DNA from: Acidobacteriaceae bacterium
GTDB lineage: Bacteria; Acidobacteriota; Terriglobia; Terriglobales; SbA1
Length of the DNA: 5,098 bases
Assembly (NCBI GenBank): GCA_003136335.1
Contig: PLEA01000547.1
Location: 1-5,098, forward strand
Direction: 5' to 3'
Within the stretch, counting starts at the first letter, position 1. The number at the start of each line of letters is the position of its first letter. Under the pieces are notes generated by a model. It saw nothing but the letters and a program-made list of their open reading frames with translations. It did no database searches and was not told the DNA's origin. This document shows positions 1 to 5,098 of this stretch, piece by piece. The position numbers and the translations under genes were made by a program.

Positions 1-1
1 C

Positions 2-196
2 GCCAATGCTGGCACGATCCTCGGTGGTGGCGGCGGCGACGGCCATGTTGGCGGCTACGGGGGCGCCGGGATCGTGCTTTCGGCTGGCGGGGGCATCGCC
101 AATAGCGGCGCGATTACGGGCGGCGGCGGCTTGGGCGGTGGAACTGTCAGCCATAAATCCCTCGGCGGCGATGATCAAGGCTTCGTTGGGTGCTAA
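2..196 (+). other. Possible fragment of Gly-rich beta-helix adhesin-like repeat, opposite to CHAD-HD frame
   Basis: Read from base 2, the plus strand is open from the edge to TAA at 194-196. Codons at 2-97 and 98-148 form one complete and one partial unit of a 32-residue repeat. The unit starts are ANAGTILGGGGGDG and ANSGAITGGGGLGG, with GYGGAGIVLSAGGGI between them. The underlying DNA repeats with a 96-bp period (GCCAAT at 2 and at 98). The pattern N-x-G-x-I-x-G-G followed by GGAGI-x-LS-x-GG is typical of passenger or hemagglutinin-like beta-helix proteins. After about position 148 the plus reading is simply the antisense of the CHAD-HD gene. The codon boundaries coincide on both strands, so Gly codons (GGC) become Ala codons (GCC). 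It may be a joined foreign fragment, a real overlap remnant, or a coincidence of GC-rich sequence. Confidence 0.35.
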
Positions 197-1747
197 CTTC
201 AGGGGTTTGCGCAGAAATCCATTGCTTCGCTGGCTGTGATGGTTGGGTTGCAGGTTGGCGTTTTCAATTCGCAGCCGGCGAATATGGCCGTCGTGCGCGG
301 CATCCAGAGCATTGGCCAGTCTGAGGATCGCGGCTAACTGAACTGTGATGTTTTGCTCCTCGGGCGACAGCTCGCGCAGCGCCTTGTGGCCGCGCGTGGG
401 CAACGCGCCACAATGAAAACGCGCTACGGTAGCCGCGCGAGCCATGTCGTCCGCTTTCCATCCCAGAGGAACGCCATGAGCTTTGATCAGCTCCAAGGAT
501 TCTTTGTGATGTCCCTTGTCGCCCCGTGCTTTGCCGACATCGTGTAGCAGGGCGGCGAGATAAAGGCAGGCGCGGGCTGAGTCACGATTGGGATCAGGGC
601 TTCGCCATGCGCCATGGCGAACGTGCGAAAGACGTAGTCGCATTGGAAGCGAGACATGGGGCACCCGTTGTTTTGTCTTCAGCAAACCAGCGGCTTCCAG
701 GCCGTCGTAGAGTGCAACGGCCATGCGGGCTATGCGCTCGGAGTGCGGGAAGTCGGGATCCAGTGCTTTCGCCCACAACTTCATGCGGCGCGTGGCAATT
801 TCCTGGATCTGTTTGGGTTGTGGTAATCCCGCGCGCCAGACATTCCACAGAGAATCCGGACCAACCATGTGCTGCCGGTATTTTTCGATCCGTTTCGTGC
901 GTTCTTCGCCAATGCGCGCATGCCAGCTCTGGCGCGAGGATTCATCGGGGAAGACGCGGTGGGAAAGCGCCGTTGCCCAGAGCACATCGAGATCGTGCGC
1001 TTCGCCTAGCAAATCCTGCATGTGCTTCAGGTCGTTGCTCCAAGCCTTGTGTTCTTCGGGAAGGAAATTTTCGACGATGTAGCGAAAGCGTTTGATGCCG
1101 ATGCGCAACGTGTGAAATGCAACCTGCGAGCGAGTGCGCTGGGCGCGAGTGTGCAGTTCGCGGGCGGCGGTCCAGCGTTCGAGGGCTAGATGCTTGAACA
1201 CCGCACTGCCGGGGCGAATGCGGGCGGCGCGCAGGGGCAGCGACTGGCTCCATTGATGCCATTGCTTGCGGTCGAATTCCGTCAGAGCGGCGCGAGCCTC
1301 GCGCTTCTGCTCGGTTTCGCGCGCTTTCAGAATTTCGAGCAACGCGTGGGCTGCGGGATCGTGCGGGTAGTTCTCCGCGGGTTCGGCAGACTTTGTGGCG
1401 GCTGTCGCGTGAGCGGAATTCTCTTGCTCTGGCAGCATCGCGGGCGAGGGCGCCCGCCCCACACGTGCCAGTTTTTCAATCCAGTCCATCATGATTTGCA
1501 CGTCGCGCAGCGTGCCTAGGCGCTGGAAGAGGCTCTTGCCGGCCTTCTTCATCGCCTTCCAGTCGCGGTCGGGATCCATGGCCATCATGCCGTCGGCGAT
1601 GGAGCGGCAGCGGCGGAGTGCGACTCGCAGATCGTGGACGGGATCGGCGCTGAAGTCCGTGGACACGTGTTCGCACTCTTCGAGCACGCGCGTCATCCAG
1701 TAGCGCAAGCCCGTGGCTCTGATCCTCACGTGTTTGGTCGTCGGCAT
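2..1747 (-). CDS. CHAD domain and Ppx/GppA-type HD domain protein (3' end cut by window)
   Basis: An open frame of 582 codons runs from ATG at 1747 to the left edge without a stop. The upstream in-frame stop is TAA at 1760-1762, so 1747 is the earliest ATG; there is no strong Shine-Dalgarno (only GCGGA next to the start). Residues about 7-310 form a CHAD domain: VHDLRVALRR (37-46), LGTLRD (77-82), FHTLRIGIKRFRY (211-223) and LGEAHDLDV (247-255) are its hallmark conserved-His/basic helices. Residues about 325-490 match the HD domain that ends exopolyphosphatases: HSERIARMAVALYDGL (335-350), LLHDVGKA (400-407), HH at 413-414, ARFHCGALP (442-450) and LRLANALD (475-482); putative metal ligands are H335, H402, D403, H414 and D482. 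CHAD domains are known to bind polyphosphate, so a role in polyphosphate or nucleotide phosphate metabolism in the cytoplasm is inferred. The actin-like Ppx catalytic domain is absent from the visible part. The last 40 or so residues are Ala-rich and may not be native (see the left-edge finding). Confidence 0.9.
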   Translation of the reverse strand, partial: MPTTKHVRIRATGLRYWMTRVLEECEHVSTDFSADPVHDLRVALRRCRSIADGMMAMDPDRDWKAMKKAGKSLFQRLGTLRDVQIMMDWIEKLARVGRAPSPAMLPEQENSAHATAATKSAEPAENYPHDPAAHALLEILKARETEQKREARAALTEFDRKQWHQWSQSLPLRAARIRPGSAVFKHLALERWTAARELHTRAQRTRSQVAFHTLRIGIKRFRYIVENFLPEEHKAWSNDLKHMQDLLGEAHDLDVLWATALSHRVFPDESSRQSWHARIGEERTKRIEKYRQHMVGPDSLWNVWRAGLPQPKQIQEIATRRMKLWAKALDPDFPHSERIARMAVALYDGLEAAGLLKTKQRVPHVSLPMRLRLSHVRHGAWRSPDPNRDSARACLYLAALLHDVGKARGDKGHHKESLELIKAHGVPLGWKADDMARAATVARFHCGALPTRGHKALRELSPEEQNITVQLAAILRLANALDAAHDGHIRRLRIENANLQPNHHSQRSNGFLRKPLKLAPNEALIIAAEGFMADSSTAQAAAARNRAAIGDAPASRKHDPGAPVAANMAVAAATTEDRASIG

Positions 1748-1751
1748 TCCG

Positions 1752-1766
1752 CGAGTATTTTACTCG
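1752..1766 (-). promoter_or_regulatory. Inverted repeat just upstream of the CHAD-HD start
   Basis: CGAGTA (1752-1757) and TACTCG (1761-1766) are perfect inverted arms separated by TTT. A second TACTCG lies directly beside the arm at 1767-1772. In the minus-strand transcript this 6-bp hairpin would sit 4 nt before the ATG at 1747, in the place where a ribosome binding site should be, and could hinder initiation or be a binding site. It is short, and no function is proven. Confidence 0.35.
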
Positions 1767-1813
1767 TACTCGGCATCGGAGTTGTTTCCGCGAGTTATTC
1801 GTAGTGTTCTTTC

Positions 1814-1825
1814 GCCCCTCGGGGC
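1814..1825. repeat. GCCCC/GGGGC dyad, probable dispersed intergenic repeat copy
   Basis: GCCCC (1814-1818) and GGGGC (1821-1825) flank TC; a realistic fold is a 4-bp stem with a CTCG tetraloop. On the minus strand the surrounding sequence reads as a short element (AAGCCCCGAGGGGCGAAAG) that I associate with interspersed intergenic repeats in Acidobacteria. It lies within the presumed 5' leader of the CHAD-HD gene. The family assignment is from memory. Confidence 0.4.
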
Positions 1826-1833
1826 TTGCTCCA

Positions 1834-1864
1834 TTTAAACATTTTACCCACGGCTTGCAGTCAA
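1834..1864 (-). promoter_or_regulatory. Weak candidate promoter for the CHAD-HD gene
   Basis: On the minus strand TTGACT (1859-1864) matches the -35 consensus at five of six bases. TTTAAA (1834-1839) is a four-of-six -10 box with a 19-bp spacer, which is longer than ideal. A better -10-like TAAAAT is only 12 bp away and therefore badly placed. The 14-bp tandem repeat begins directly upstream of the -35-like box. Sigma-factor specificity is unknown, so this is a weak suggestion only. Confidence 0.2.
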
Positions 1865-1904
1865 GGTTGGATGAACAAGGTTGGATGAACAAGGTTGGAT
1901 GAAC
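1863..1904. repeat. Three perfect tandem copies of a 14-bp unit
   Basis: AAGGTTGGATGAAC occurs at 1863-1876, 1877-1890 and 1891-1904 with no differences; the periodicity extends one base on each side (1862-1905). The period is not a multiple of three and no credible gene covers it. It is a short minisatellite-like array, liable to slippage, lying upstream of the CHAD-HD gene. Confidence 0.95.
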
Positions 1905-1931
1905 ATGGGAGGATGTGGAAAACGGTGGAAG

Positions 1932-1961
1932 TCCCACCCGTCGAAAACGCGAAAGGTGGGA
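1932..1961. repeat. Hairpin with TCCCACC/GGTGGGA arms
   Basis: TCCCACC (1932-1938) pairs perfectly with GGTGGGA (1955-1961) around a 16-nt loop that can form a small inner CG/CG stem over AAAA. The arms resemble those of the hairpin 22 bp further on, so the two are probably members or halves of one dispersed intergenic repeat family. It has no T-tract on either side, so a terminator role is doubtful. Confidence 0.6.
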
Positions 1962-1977
1962 GGCAGCCTGGCGATAG

Positions 1978-2022
1978 AAAATCCCCACCCTACGTCGCAA
2001 AGAGCGCGCCGTTAGAGTGGGG
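1978..2022 (-). terminator. Hairpin plus short T-tract, probable terminator of the His-rich protein gene
   Basis: CCCCAC (1983-1988) pairs with GTGGGG (2017-2022). The stem continues, after one mismatch, through CTA/TAG and an ACG/CGT segment with a bulge, and then an inner CGC/GCG over a 7-nt loop. On the minus strand the stem is followed by A and TTTT (1978-1982), and it begins 29 nt after the stop codon of the minus-strand gene at 2052-2054. This geometry fits an intrinsic terminator, although the T-tract is short. The flanking GTGGGGCACCCG is also typical of dispersed repeats I associate with Acidobacteria, so the element may be a repeat reused as a terminator. Confidence 0.5.
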
Positions 2023-2051
2023 CACCCGACTCGATGAAAATGGGGTCCCTG

Positions 2052-2372
2052 CTAGTCGTGGTCGTGCTCGTTCCAGTCGCGTTCGGTGTGCCAGCGGTGG
2101 TCGTGTTCGTCCCACCAGCGATGCTGCTCACGCCAGCAACGCTCGCGGGCCTCGTGGAGTTCGTGACGGCGGTGATCGGCCTGACGGCTGTTGCGTCCGT
2201 GGTGCTCGATGGCCTCGTGGAGTTCGTGTTCGGAGTGAGCGATGCGGCGCTGGCAGCGGTCGATGGTCTCGGCGTGAAGCCGGGGCACTGCGGTGAAGAG
2301 CAAAACCGCGGACAGGAGAGCTGGTGAGAGCATGGATATTGCTGTGGTGAACAGCTTGTGGGAACGATTCAT
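2052..2372 (-). CDS. Small secreted His-rich helical-hairpin protein
   Basis: A protein of 106 residues. Residues 1-34 are a signal peptide: basic MNRSHK, a hydrophobic core (about 8-29) and a probable cleavage after RLHA. The mature 72 residues contain 14 His, many Glu, Asp and Arg, and six Trp. There is a repeated HELHEA motif at 49-54 and 70-75, and the two mature Cys (C40 and C79) could close a disulfide across a helical hairpin. The product is therefore likely periplasmic or secreted. The His/Asp-rich tail (EHDHRWHTERDWNEHDHD) suggests metal binding, which is inference. The start at 2372 is supported by TGAGG 7 nt upstream and by an in-frame TGA at 2382-2384. Similar small proteins occur in Acidobacteria as uncharacterised proteins, as I recall. 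It stands alone: 304 bp to the CHAD-HD gene, and divergent from the HEAT-repeat gene. Confidence 0.8.
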   Translation of the reverse strand: MNRSHKLFTTAISMLSPALLSAVLLFTAVPRLHAETIDRCQRRIAHSEHELHEAIEHHGRNSRQADHRRHELHEARERCWREQHRWWDEHDHRWHTERDWNEHDHD

Positions 2373-2379
2373 GCATATG

Positions 2380-2384
2380 CCTCA
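2380..2384 (-). promoter_or_regulatory. Ribosome binding site of the His-rich protein gene
   Basis: The minus strand reads TGAGG, 7 nt before the ATG at 2372. It fixes this start and excludes the alternative overlapping frame that begins with GTG at 2385. Confidence 0.6.
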
Positions 2385-2406
2385 CGTGGTCGGGATGCGG
2401 AGAAAA

Positions 2407-2420
2407 TCGTCGCGCGACGA
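2407..2420. promoter_or_regulatory. Perfect 14-bp palindrome between divergent genes
   Basis: TCGTCGCGCGACGA is perfectly self-complementary with no spacer. It lies 35 bp upstream of the His-rich protein start and 292 bp upstream of the HEAT-repeat gene. The form suits a dimeric regulator's operator near the minus-strand promoter. In GC-rich DNA a chance palindrome of this length is still possible. Confidence 0.3.
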
Positions 2421-2526
2421 GGAAGCTCGGTAACGGAATAAGCGATCGATTCTCCGAGGGTAAGACGCTGGTTCGGGCGTTGCAGTTGCAGGGAAAGTGT
2501 CGGCAGTGCTTCCACGGATGTGGTGG

Positions 2527-2578
2527 TCCGCGAGGGGAAGCGGATTCCTCCTGGCTCGCTACGCTCGCGCGCCGGAAT
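2527..2578. repeat. Double hairpin, probable dispersed intergenic repeat
   Basis: TCCGC (2527-2531) pairs with GCGGA (2540-2544) over an 8-nt loop. Directly adjacent, ATTCC (2544-2548) pairs with GGAAT (2574-2578), continued after a TCCT bulge by GGC/GCC (2553-2555 with 2571-2573) and an inner CGC/GCG. The ATTCC...TCGCTACGCTCG...GGAATGAC layout resembles an interspersed repeat that I recall from Acidobacteria genomes. No T-tract follows, so it is unlikely to be a terminator. Confidence 0.5.
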
Positions 2579-2693
2579 GACGACGGGATTTGGGGTGTGT
2601 TCTTGGGGGCGGCGTTGGGTTTGGACCTATTACCTCCGTAACGTTTCGGGGCTTACCGTTTCGCTTTAACCTTGAGGTTCAAACCTGCATTTC

Positions 2694-2699
2694 GAGGAG
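2694..2699 (+). promoter_or_regulatory. Ribosome binding site of the HEAT-repeat gene
   Basis: GAGGAG lies 12 nt before GTG at 2712, slightly far but the only purine-rich match near an allowed start. An in-frame TGA at 2673-2675 limits any upstream extension, and no ATG, GTG or TTG occurs between it and 2712. Confidence 0.5.
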
Positions 2700-2711
2700 C
2701 GAGCTATCTCC

Positions 2712-5098
2712 GTGACAAATACATCGCAAAGTGCGCGTGCCTCTTCGGCGCGGGCGTTTGTGCACAGTCTGAACATCCTGATCAAGTATGCGCGGATGTA
2801 TGGCTATGCGCACAAGCGCACGGAGGGACAGTTCGAAACCACGTGGAACGAGTTGAAGCAGGGTCTGCCGACCACCGGGGACGCGGGTTTTCTGCTGGGC
2901 GTTTCCGACAACAAGCTGCTGCTGGATGGCATACCGCTGGAAACGGGAAACTCGGAGCGGAGCTTTGCGACGCTGCTGACGACCGCTGGACTGGCCAGCC
3001 TGCATTTTTCCAAAGATGTGACGGAGGAAGACTTTGTTCGGCTGGTACGAGCGTTCACGGTGGCGGGATCGAAAGCCCAGGATGTGTCGAAGCAGATCAA
3101 AGAAGCGTTGGGCGAGAACAAACCCGGAAGCACGATTCGAATTAACGAAGTGAAGTTCGTGGCGGCCGATCCGCTGACGGGGGATGTGAGCATAGCGGCG
3201 CAGATTGCGGCGCAAACCCTGGGACCGGAGTTCAAGCAGTGGTTGAATGATCCGCAGAAGTTGTTGCAGTTGATCGCGGCGGCGGAAGGGGCGAACGCGA
3301 GCGGTGGAGGACAGGGCGCGGCTGGCGGAGTTCCGATGGTTCCGCTGGGCAGCGTGCCCAACGCTCCGAAGGGGGCGGGCGCGGCAAGCGGAGCGGCCGC
3401 GGGCGCGGCACCGGCGTGGACGGGCGGAATGGTTCCTCTGCAGGAAGAGGAAGTGGTGCAGGCGATCCGGTTGCTGACGCGGTTTGGGCAAGCGCAGAAC
3501 GATCCCGGAGTCAAAGAAGAGGATCTGCAGAAGGAACTAACGGAGACGGATCCGAATACGCGGCTGAACCTGCAGCAGTTGCTGGGGAGTCTGGCCGCGA
3601 AGGCAACGACGGCGGAAGAGGAAGACACGCCGTTGCTGATGAAGGCCGCGGAGCACATGGCGATCCGCTTTGCGCTGGAGCGCTATTCGAAGGGCGAGGT
3701 CAAGGTCAACGCAGTCCACCAGATGATGGAGCACATGAGCCGGCAGATGGACTCGCTGCGCCAGATTCTGAAGCTGCAGGAAGAGAAGATGAGCAAGGCC
3801 GGGATTCTGGTAGAGTCGCACGCCGACATCCTGGACCGAATGTTCTGGGCGGAAGTGCCGGAGTCAGGAAAGAAGAGCGTGCTGATGTCGCACGAAGCGC
3901 CGTGCGTGCCGCCGCGCAACCTGCGGCAGTTCGTGGAAGTGCTGCTGGAGCGAGACGATAAGACGGGAGCGGCGGAGATCCTGAATAACTATTCGAGTTG
4001 CCTGGGAGCGAAGGAAATAGAGTCGCGTCGCCGAACGGCGATTGGGCTGAGCCAGTTGGCGGACCTGTATTCGCGGCTGGGAGGCGAGCCGATGGGGCAG
4101 GCGATCCGAAAGCTGAGCGAGCATCTGGTGCACGAGAAAGAGGCGGAACTGCAGAGCCTGTTCAGCGCGGCGTTCGTGCGGTTGAGCCAGGAAGCGAGTT
4201 CGGCGAAGAACTATGGTGCGGTGAATGAGGTGTGCGCCGGCATGGAACTGATCAGCATGGAGCGGCCGGTGCTGATGAGCGATTTGCGTCCGCGAGTGGG
4301 AGTGGAGAATCGTCTGCCGGAGTTCATTGAGGAAGCGATTCATTTGGAAACGGTTCCTCCGGATATGTTGTCGGTGTTGCGGCGGACGAGCCAGTCGGGG
4401 GCGGAGCACCTGGCGGACCGCTTCTTCCGCTGCATGCGGCGCGACGAATGCGACCGCATGATCGAACTGGTCAAGCAGTTGGGATCACCCGTGCTGCTGC
4501 AGTTGCGGGAGATTCTGCGTACCGGGCAGCCGCGGCAGGCCTCGGGCGCAGTGGGATTGGTGAGCCGGCTGGATGTGGGGACGCTGCTGGAACTGCTACC
4601 GGCGCGTTTGCCGGAGTGGAATAGGTTCTATCACGACATTGTAGTGCGGCAGATTGCGTATGGGGCGGCGGCGGATCGGGGACGCACGCTGCTGGAACTG
4701 GCGGAAATATTGGATGGGCTGGTATTGCCGGAAGCGGTGGACGAAATTGGAATGAGCGGCGACATGACGGCGAGTCAGCCTCTGATTGCGATGGCCCGGT
4801 CGGGCGAAGCGGCTTCACGCTCTCCTTACGTGCAACTCAAGGCCATCGAGTCGCTGGGCCGCTTGAAGGATGCGGAAGCGGTGGCGACGCTGCGGGAAAT
4901 TCTGGAAAGCAAGAAGACTTTTGGCTGGGTGCATCATCGTGAGTTGAGGATCGCGGCGGCGCAGGCTCTGGCCAAGACCGATCCGCGCTACAGTTCGCAA
5001 GTGCTGTCGGATAATGGGCTGGAGCCGGGGGAGTTGGCGATTGCGCCACTGGATATGGCTCCGGCATGTCCGTGGGTGCGGCAACGGCGCTACGAGCG
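2712..5098 (+). CDS. Large HEAT-repeat protein (3' end cut by window), possible PilZ end
   Basis: Open from GTG at 2712 to the right edge: 795 codons plus CG, which specifies Arg whatever the next base. No signal peptide or membrane segment is visible, so it is likely cytoplasmic. Residues about 14-118 form a compact domain (GFLLGVSDNKLLLDGIPL, then FATLLTTAGLASLHF and VTEEDFVRLVRAF) resembling the uncharacterised region that precedes HD-GYP domains in some deltaproteobacterial and acidobacterial proteins, as I recall. Residues 192-238 are an Ala/Gly-rich flexible linker. Residues about 335-362 have coiled-coil character (HQMMEHMSRQMDSLRQILKL). The remainder is helical, with a recognisable HEAT-like pair at about 706-757 (YVQLKAIESLGRLKDAEAV then ELRIAAAQALAKTD). 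HEAT arrays are protein-binding scaffolds; the partner is unknown. The visible end, VRQRRYER, may start a PilZ domain. The next later in-frame starts, GTG at 2760 and ATG at 2796, would cut into the N-terminal domain. I do not know a gene name or an exact function. Confidence 0.85.
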   Translation, partial: MTNTSQSARASSARAFVHSLNILIKYARMYGYAHKRTEGQFETTWNELKQGLPTTGDAGFLLGVSDNKLLLDGIPLETGNSERSFATLLTTAGLASLHFSKDVTEEDFVRLVRAFTVAGSKAQDVSKQIKEALGENKPGSTIRINEVKFVAADPLTGDVSIAAQIAAQTLGPEFKQWLNDPQKLLQLIAAAEGANASGGGQGAAGGVPMVPLGSVPNAPKGAGAASGAAAGAAPAWTGGMVPLQEEEVVQAIRLLTRFGQAQNDPGVKEEDLQKELTETDPNTRLNLQQLLGSLAAKATTAEEEDTPLLMKAAEHMAIRFALERYSKGEVKVNAVHQMMEHMSRQMDSLRQILKLQEEKMSKAGILVESHADILDRMFWAEVPESGKKSVLMSHEAPCVPPRNLRQFVEVLLERDDKTGAAEILNNYSSCLGAKEIESRRRTAIGLSQLADLYSRLGGEPMGQAIRKLSEHLVHEKEAELQSLFSAAFVRLSQEASSAKNYGAVNEVCAGMELISMERPVLMSDLRPRVGVENRLPEFIEEAIHLETVPPDMLSVLRRTSQSGAEHLADRFFRCMRRDECDRMIELVKQLGSPVLLQLREILRTGQPRQASGAVGLVSRLDVGTLLELLPARLPEWNRFYHDIVVRQIAYGAAADRGRTLLELAEILDGLVLPEAVDEIGMSGDMTASQPLIAMARSGEAASRSPYVQLKAIESLGRLKDAEAVATLREILESKKTFGWVHHRELRIAAAQALAKTDPRYSSQVLSDNGLEPGELAIAPLDMAPACPWVRQRRYE

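Larger units (their letters stand above)
2373..2711. other. Non-coding region between divergent genes
   Basis: I find no credible gene in these 339 bases. They must contain the promoters of both divergent genes, but no convincing -35/-10 pair was found on either strand. Besides the palindrome and the double hairpin there is an imperfect dyad AGGTT-CA-AACCT at 2675-2686, just before the HEAT-repeat gene's ribosome binding site. Otherwise nothing is recognisable. Confidence 0.6.

Noticed and set aside
526..1095. Plus-strand frame of 189 codons
   Set aside because: Antisense of the conserved HD and CHAD regions; Arg/Ser/Cys-rich with no motif.
1863..1904. CRISPR array
   Set aside because: Units are 14 bp, directly abutting, with no spacers and no cas genes.
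1932..1961. Intrinsic terminator at the first CCCACC/GGTGGG hairpin
   Set aside because: No T-tract follows on either strand, and the loop is long.
1476..2000. Minus-strand frame of 174 codons upstream of and overlapping the CHAD-HD start
   Set aside because: Its first half translates repeats and its second half is the CHAD coding sequence in the wrong frame (Arg/Pro-rich).
1895..2296. Plus-strand frame of 133 codons
   Set aside because: It runs through the tandem repeat end, two hairpins and the antisense of the His-rich gene, with Gly/Arg-rich composition and no recognisable domain.
2034..2327. Plus-strand frame translating to a Val/Leu-rich, membrane-like protein
   Set aside because: It is the antisense of the His-rich secreted protein: His, Asp and Glu codons (CAC, GAC, GAG) read backwards give Val and Leu. 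The minus frame has a signal peptide, a ribosome binding site and a terminator; this one has none.
2128..2385. Minus-strand GTG frame overlapping the His-rich gene
   Set aside because: Arg/Pro/Ser-rich out-of-frame shadow with no domain or ribosome binding site; the ATG at 2372 is far better supported.
2621..2670. TTGGAC (2621) and TTTAAC (2665) as a promoter of the HEAT-repeat gene
   Set aside because: The spacing is far too long (38 bp) and neither box has a proper partner at 16-18 bp.
2679..3658. Two long minus-strand frames opposite the HEAT-repeat gene
   Set aside because: Arg-rich or Ala/Ser-rich antisense products typical of GC-rich DNA; the plus frame has a coherent domain order and continues to the window edge.

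Overview
The window is GC-rich and looks like a chromosomal segment of an Acidobacteriota (Terriglobia-like) bacterium. The basis is gene content (a CHAD protein fused to a Ppx/GppA-type HD domain, a His-rich secreted helical-hairpin protein, a large HEAT-repeat protein) and intergenic hairpin repeats of a kind I associate with that phylum. This assignment is from memory and was not tested by a search.

Layout. (1) Positions 1747 to 2, minus strand: one uninterrupted frame, cut by the left window edge, encodes a CHAD domain followed by an HD domain of the exopolyphosphatase C-terminal type. It is the likeliest polyphosphate-linked gene here. (2) At the extreme left (about 2-148) the same DNA read on the plus strand gives a Gly-rich, 32-residue-period sequence resembling the beta-helix repeats of large adhesins. 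This clashes with the CHAD-HD frame and suggests a rearrangement, an assembly junction, or a coincidental low-complexity tail. (3) Positions 1748-2051 are non-coding: a start-proximal inverted repeat, a GCCCC/GGGGC dyad, a 14-bp unit repeated three times, and two CCCACC/GGTGGG hairpins, of which the second can act as terminator for the next gene. (4) Positions 2372 to 2052, minus strand: a 106-residue secreted His-rich protein. (5) Positions 2373-2711 are non-coding, between divergent genes, with a perfect 14-bp palindrome and a double hairpin. (6) Positions 2712 to the right edge, plus strand: a protein of at least 796 residues with an N-terminal domain of unknown function, an Ala/Gly linker, a coiled coil, long helical arrays and a C-terminal HEAT-like repeat. 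It is cut just where a PilZ-like basic motif may begin.

The three genes do not form one operon. The CHAD-HD and His-rich genes are tandem on the minus strand but 304 bp apart, with a probable terminator between them. The HEAT-repeat gene diverges from the His-rich gene. No mobile element, RNA gene or CRISPR array was seen. I did not find a clear new multi-gene system; the best leads are the strand conflict at the left edge, the repeat-dense intergenic DNA, and the HEAT protein with its possible PilZ end.
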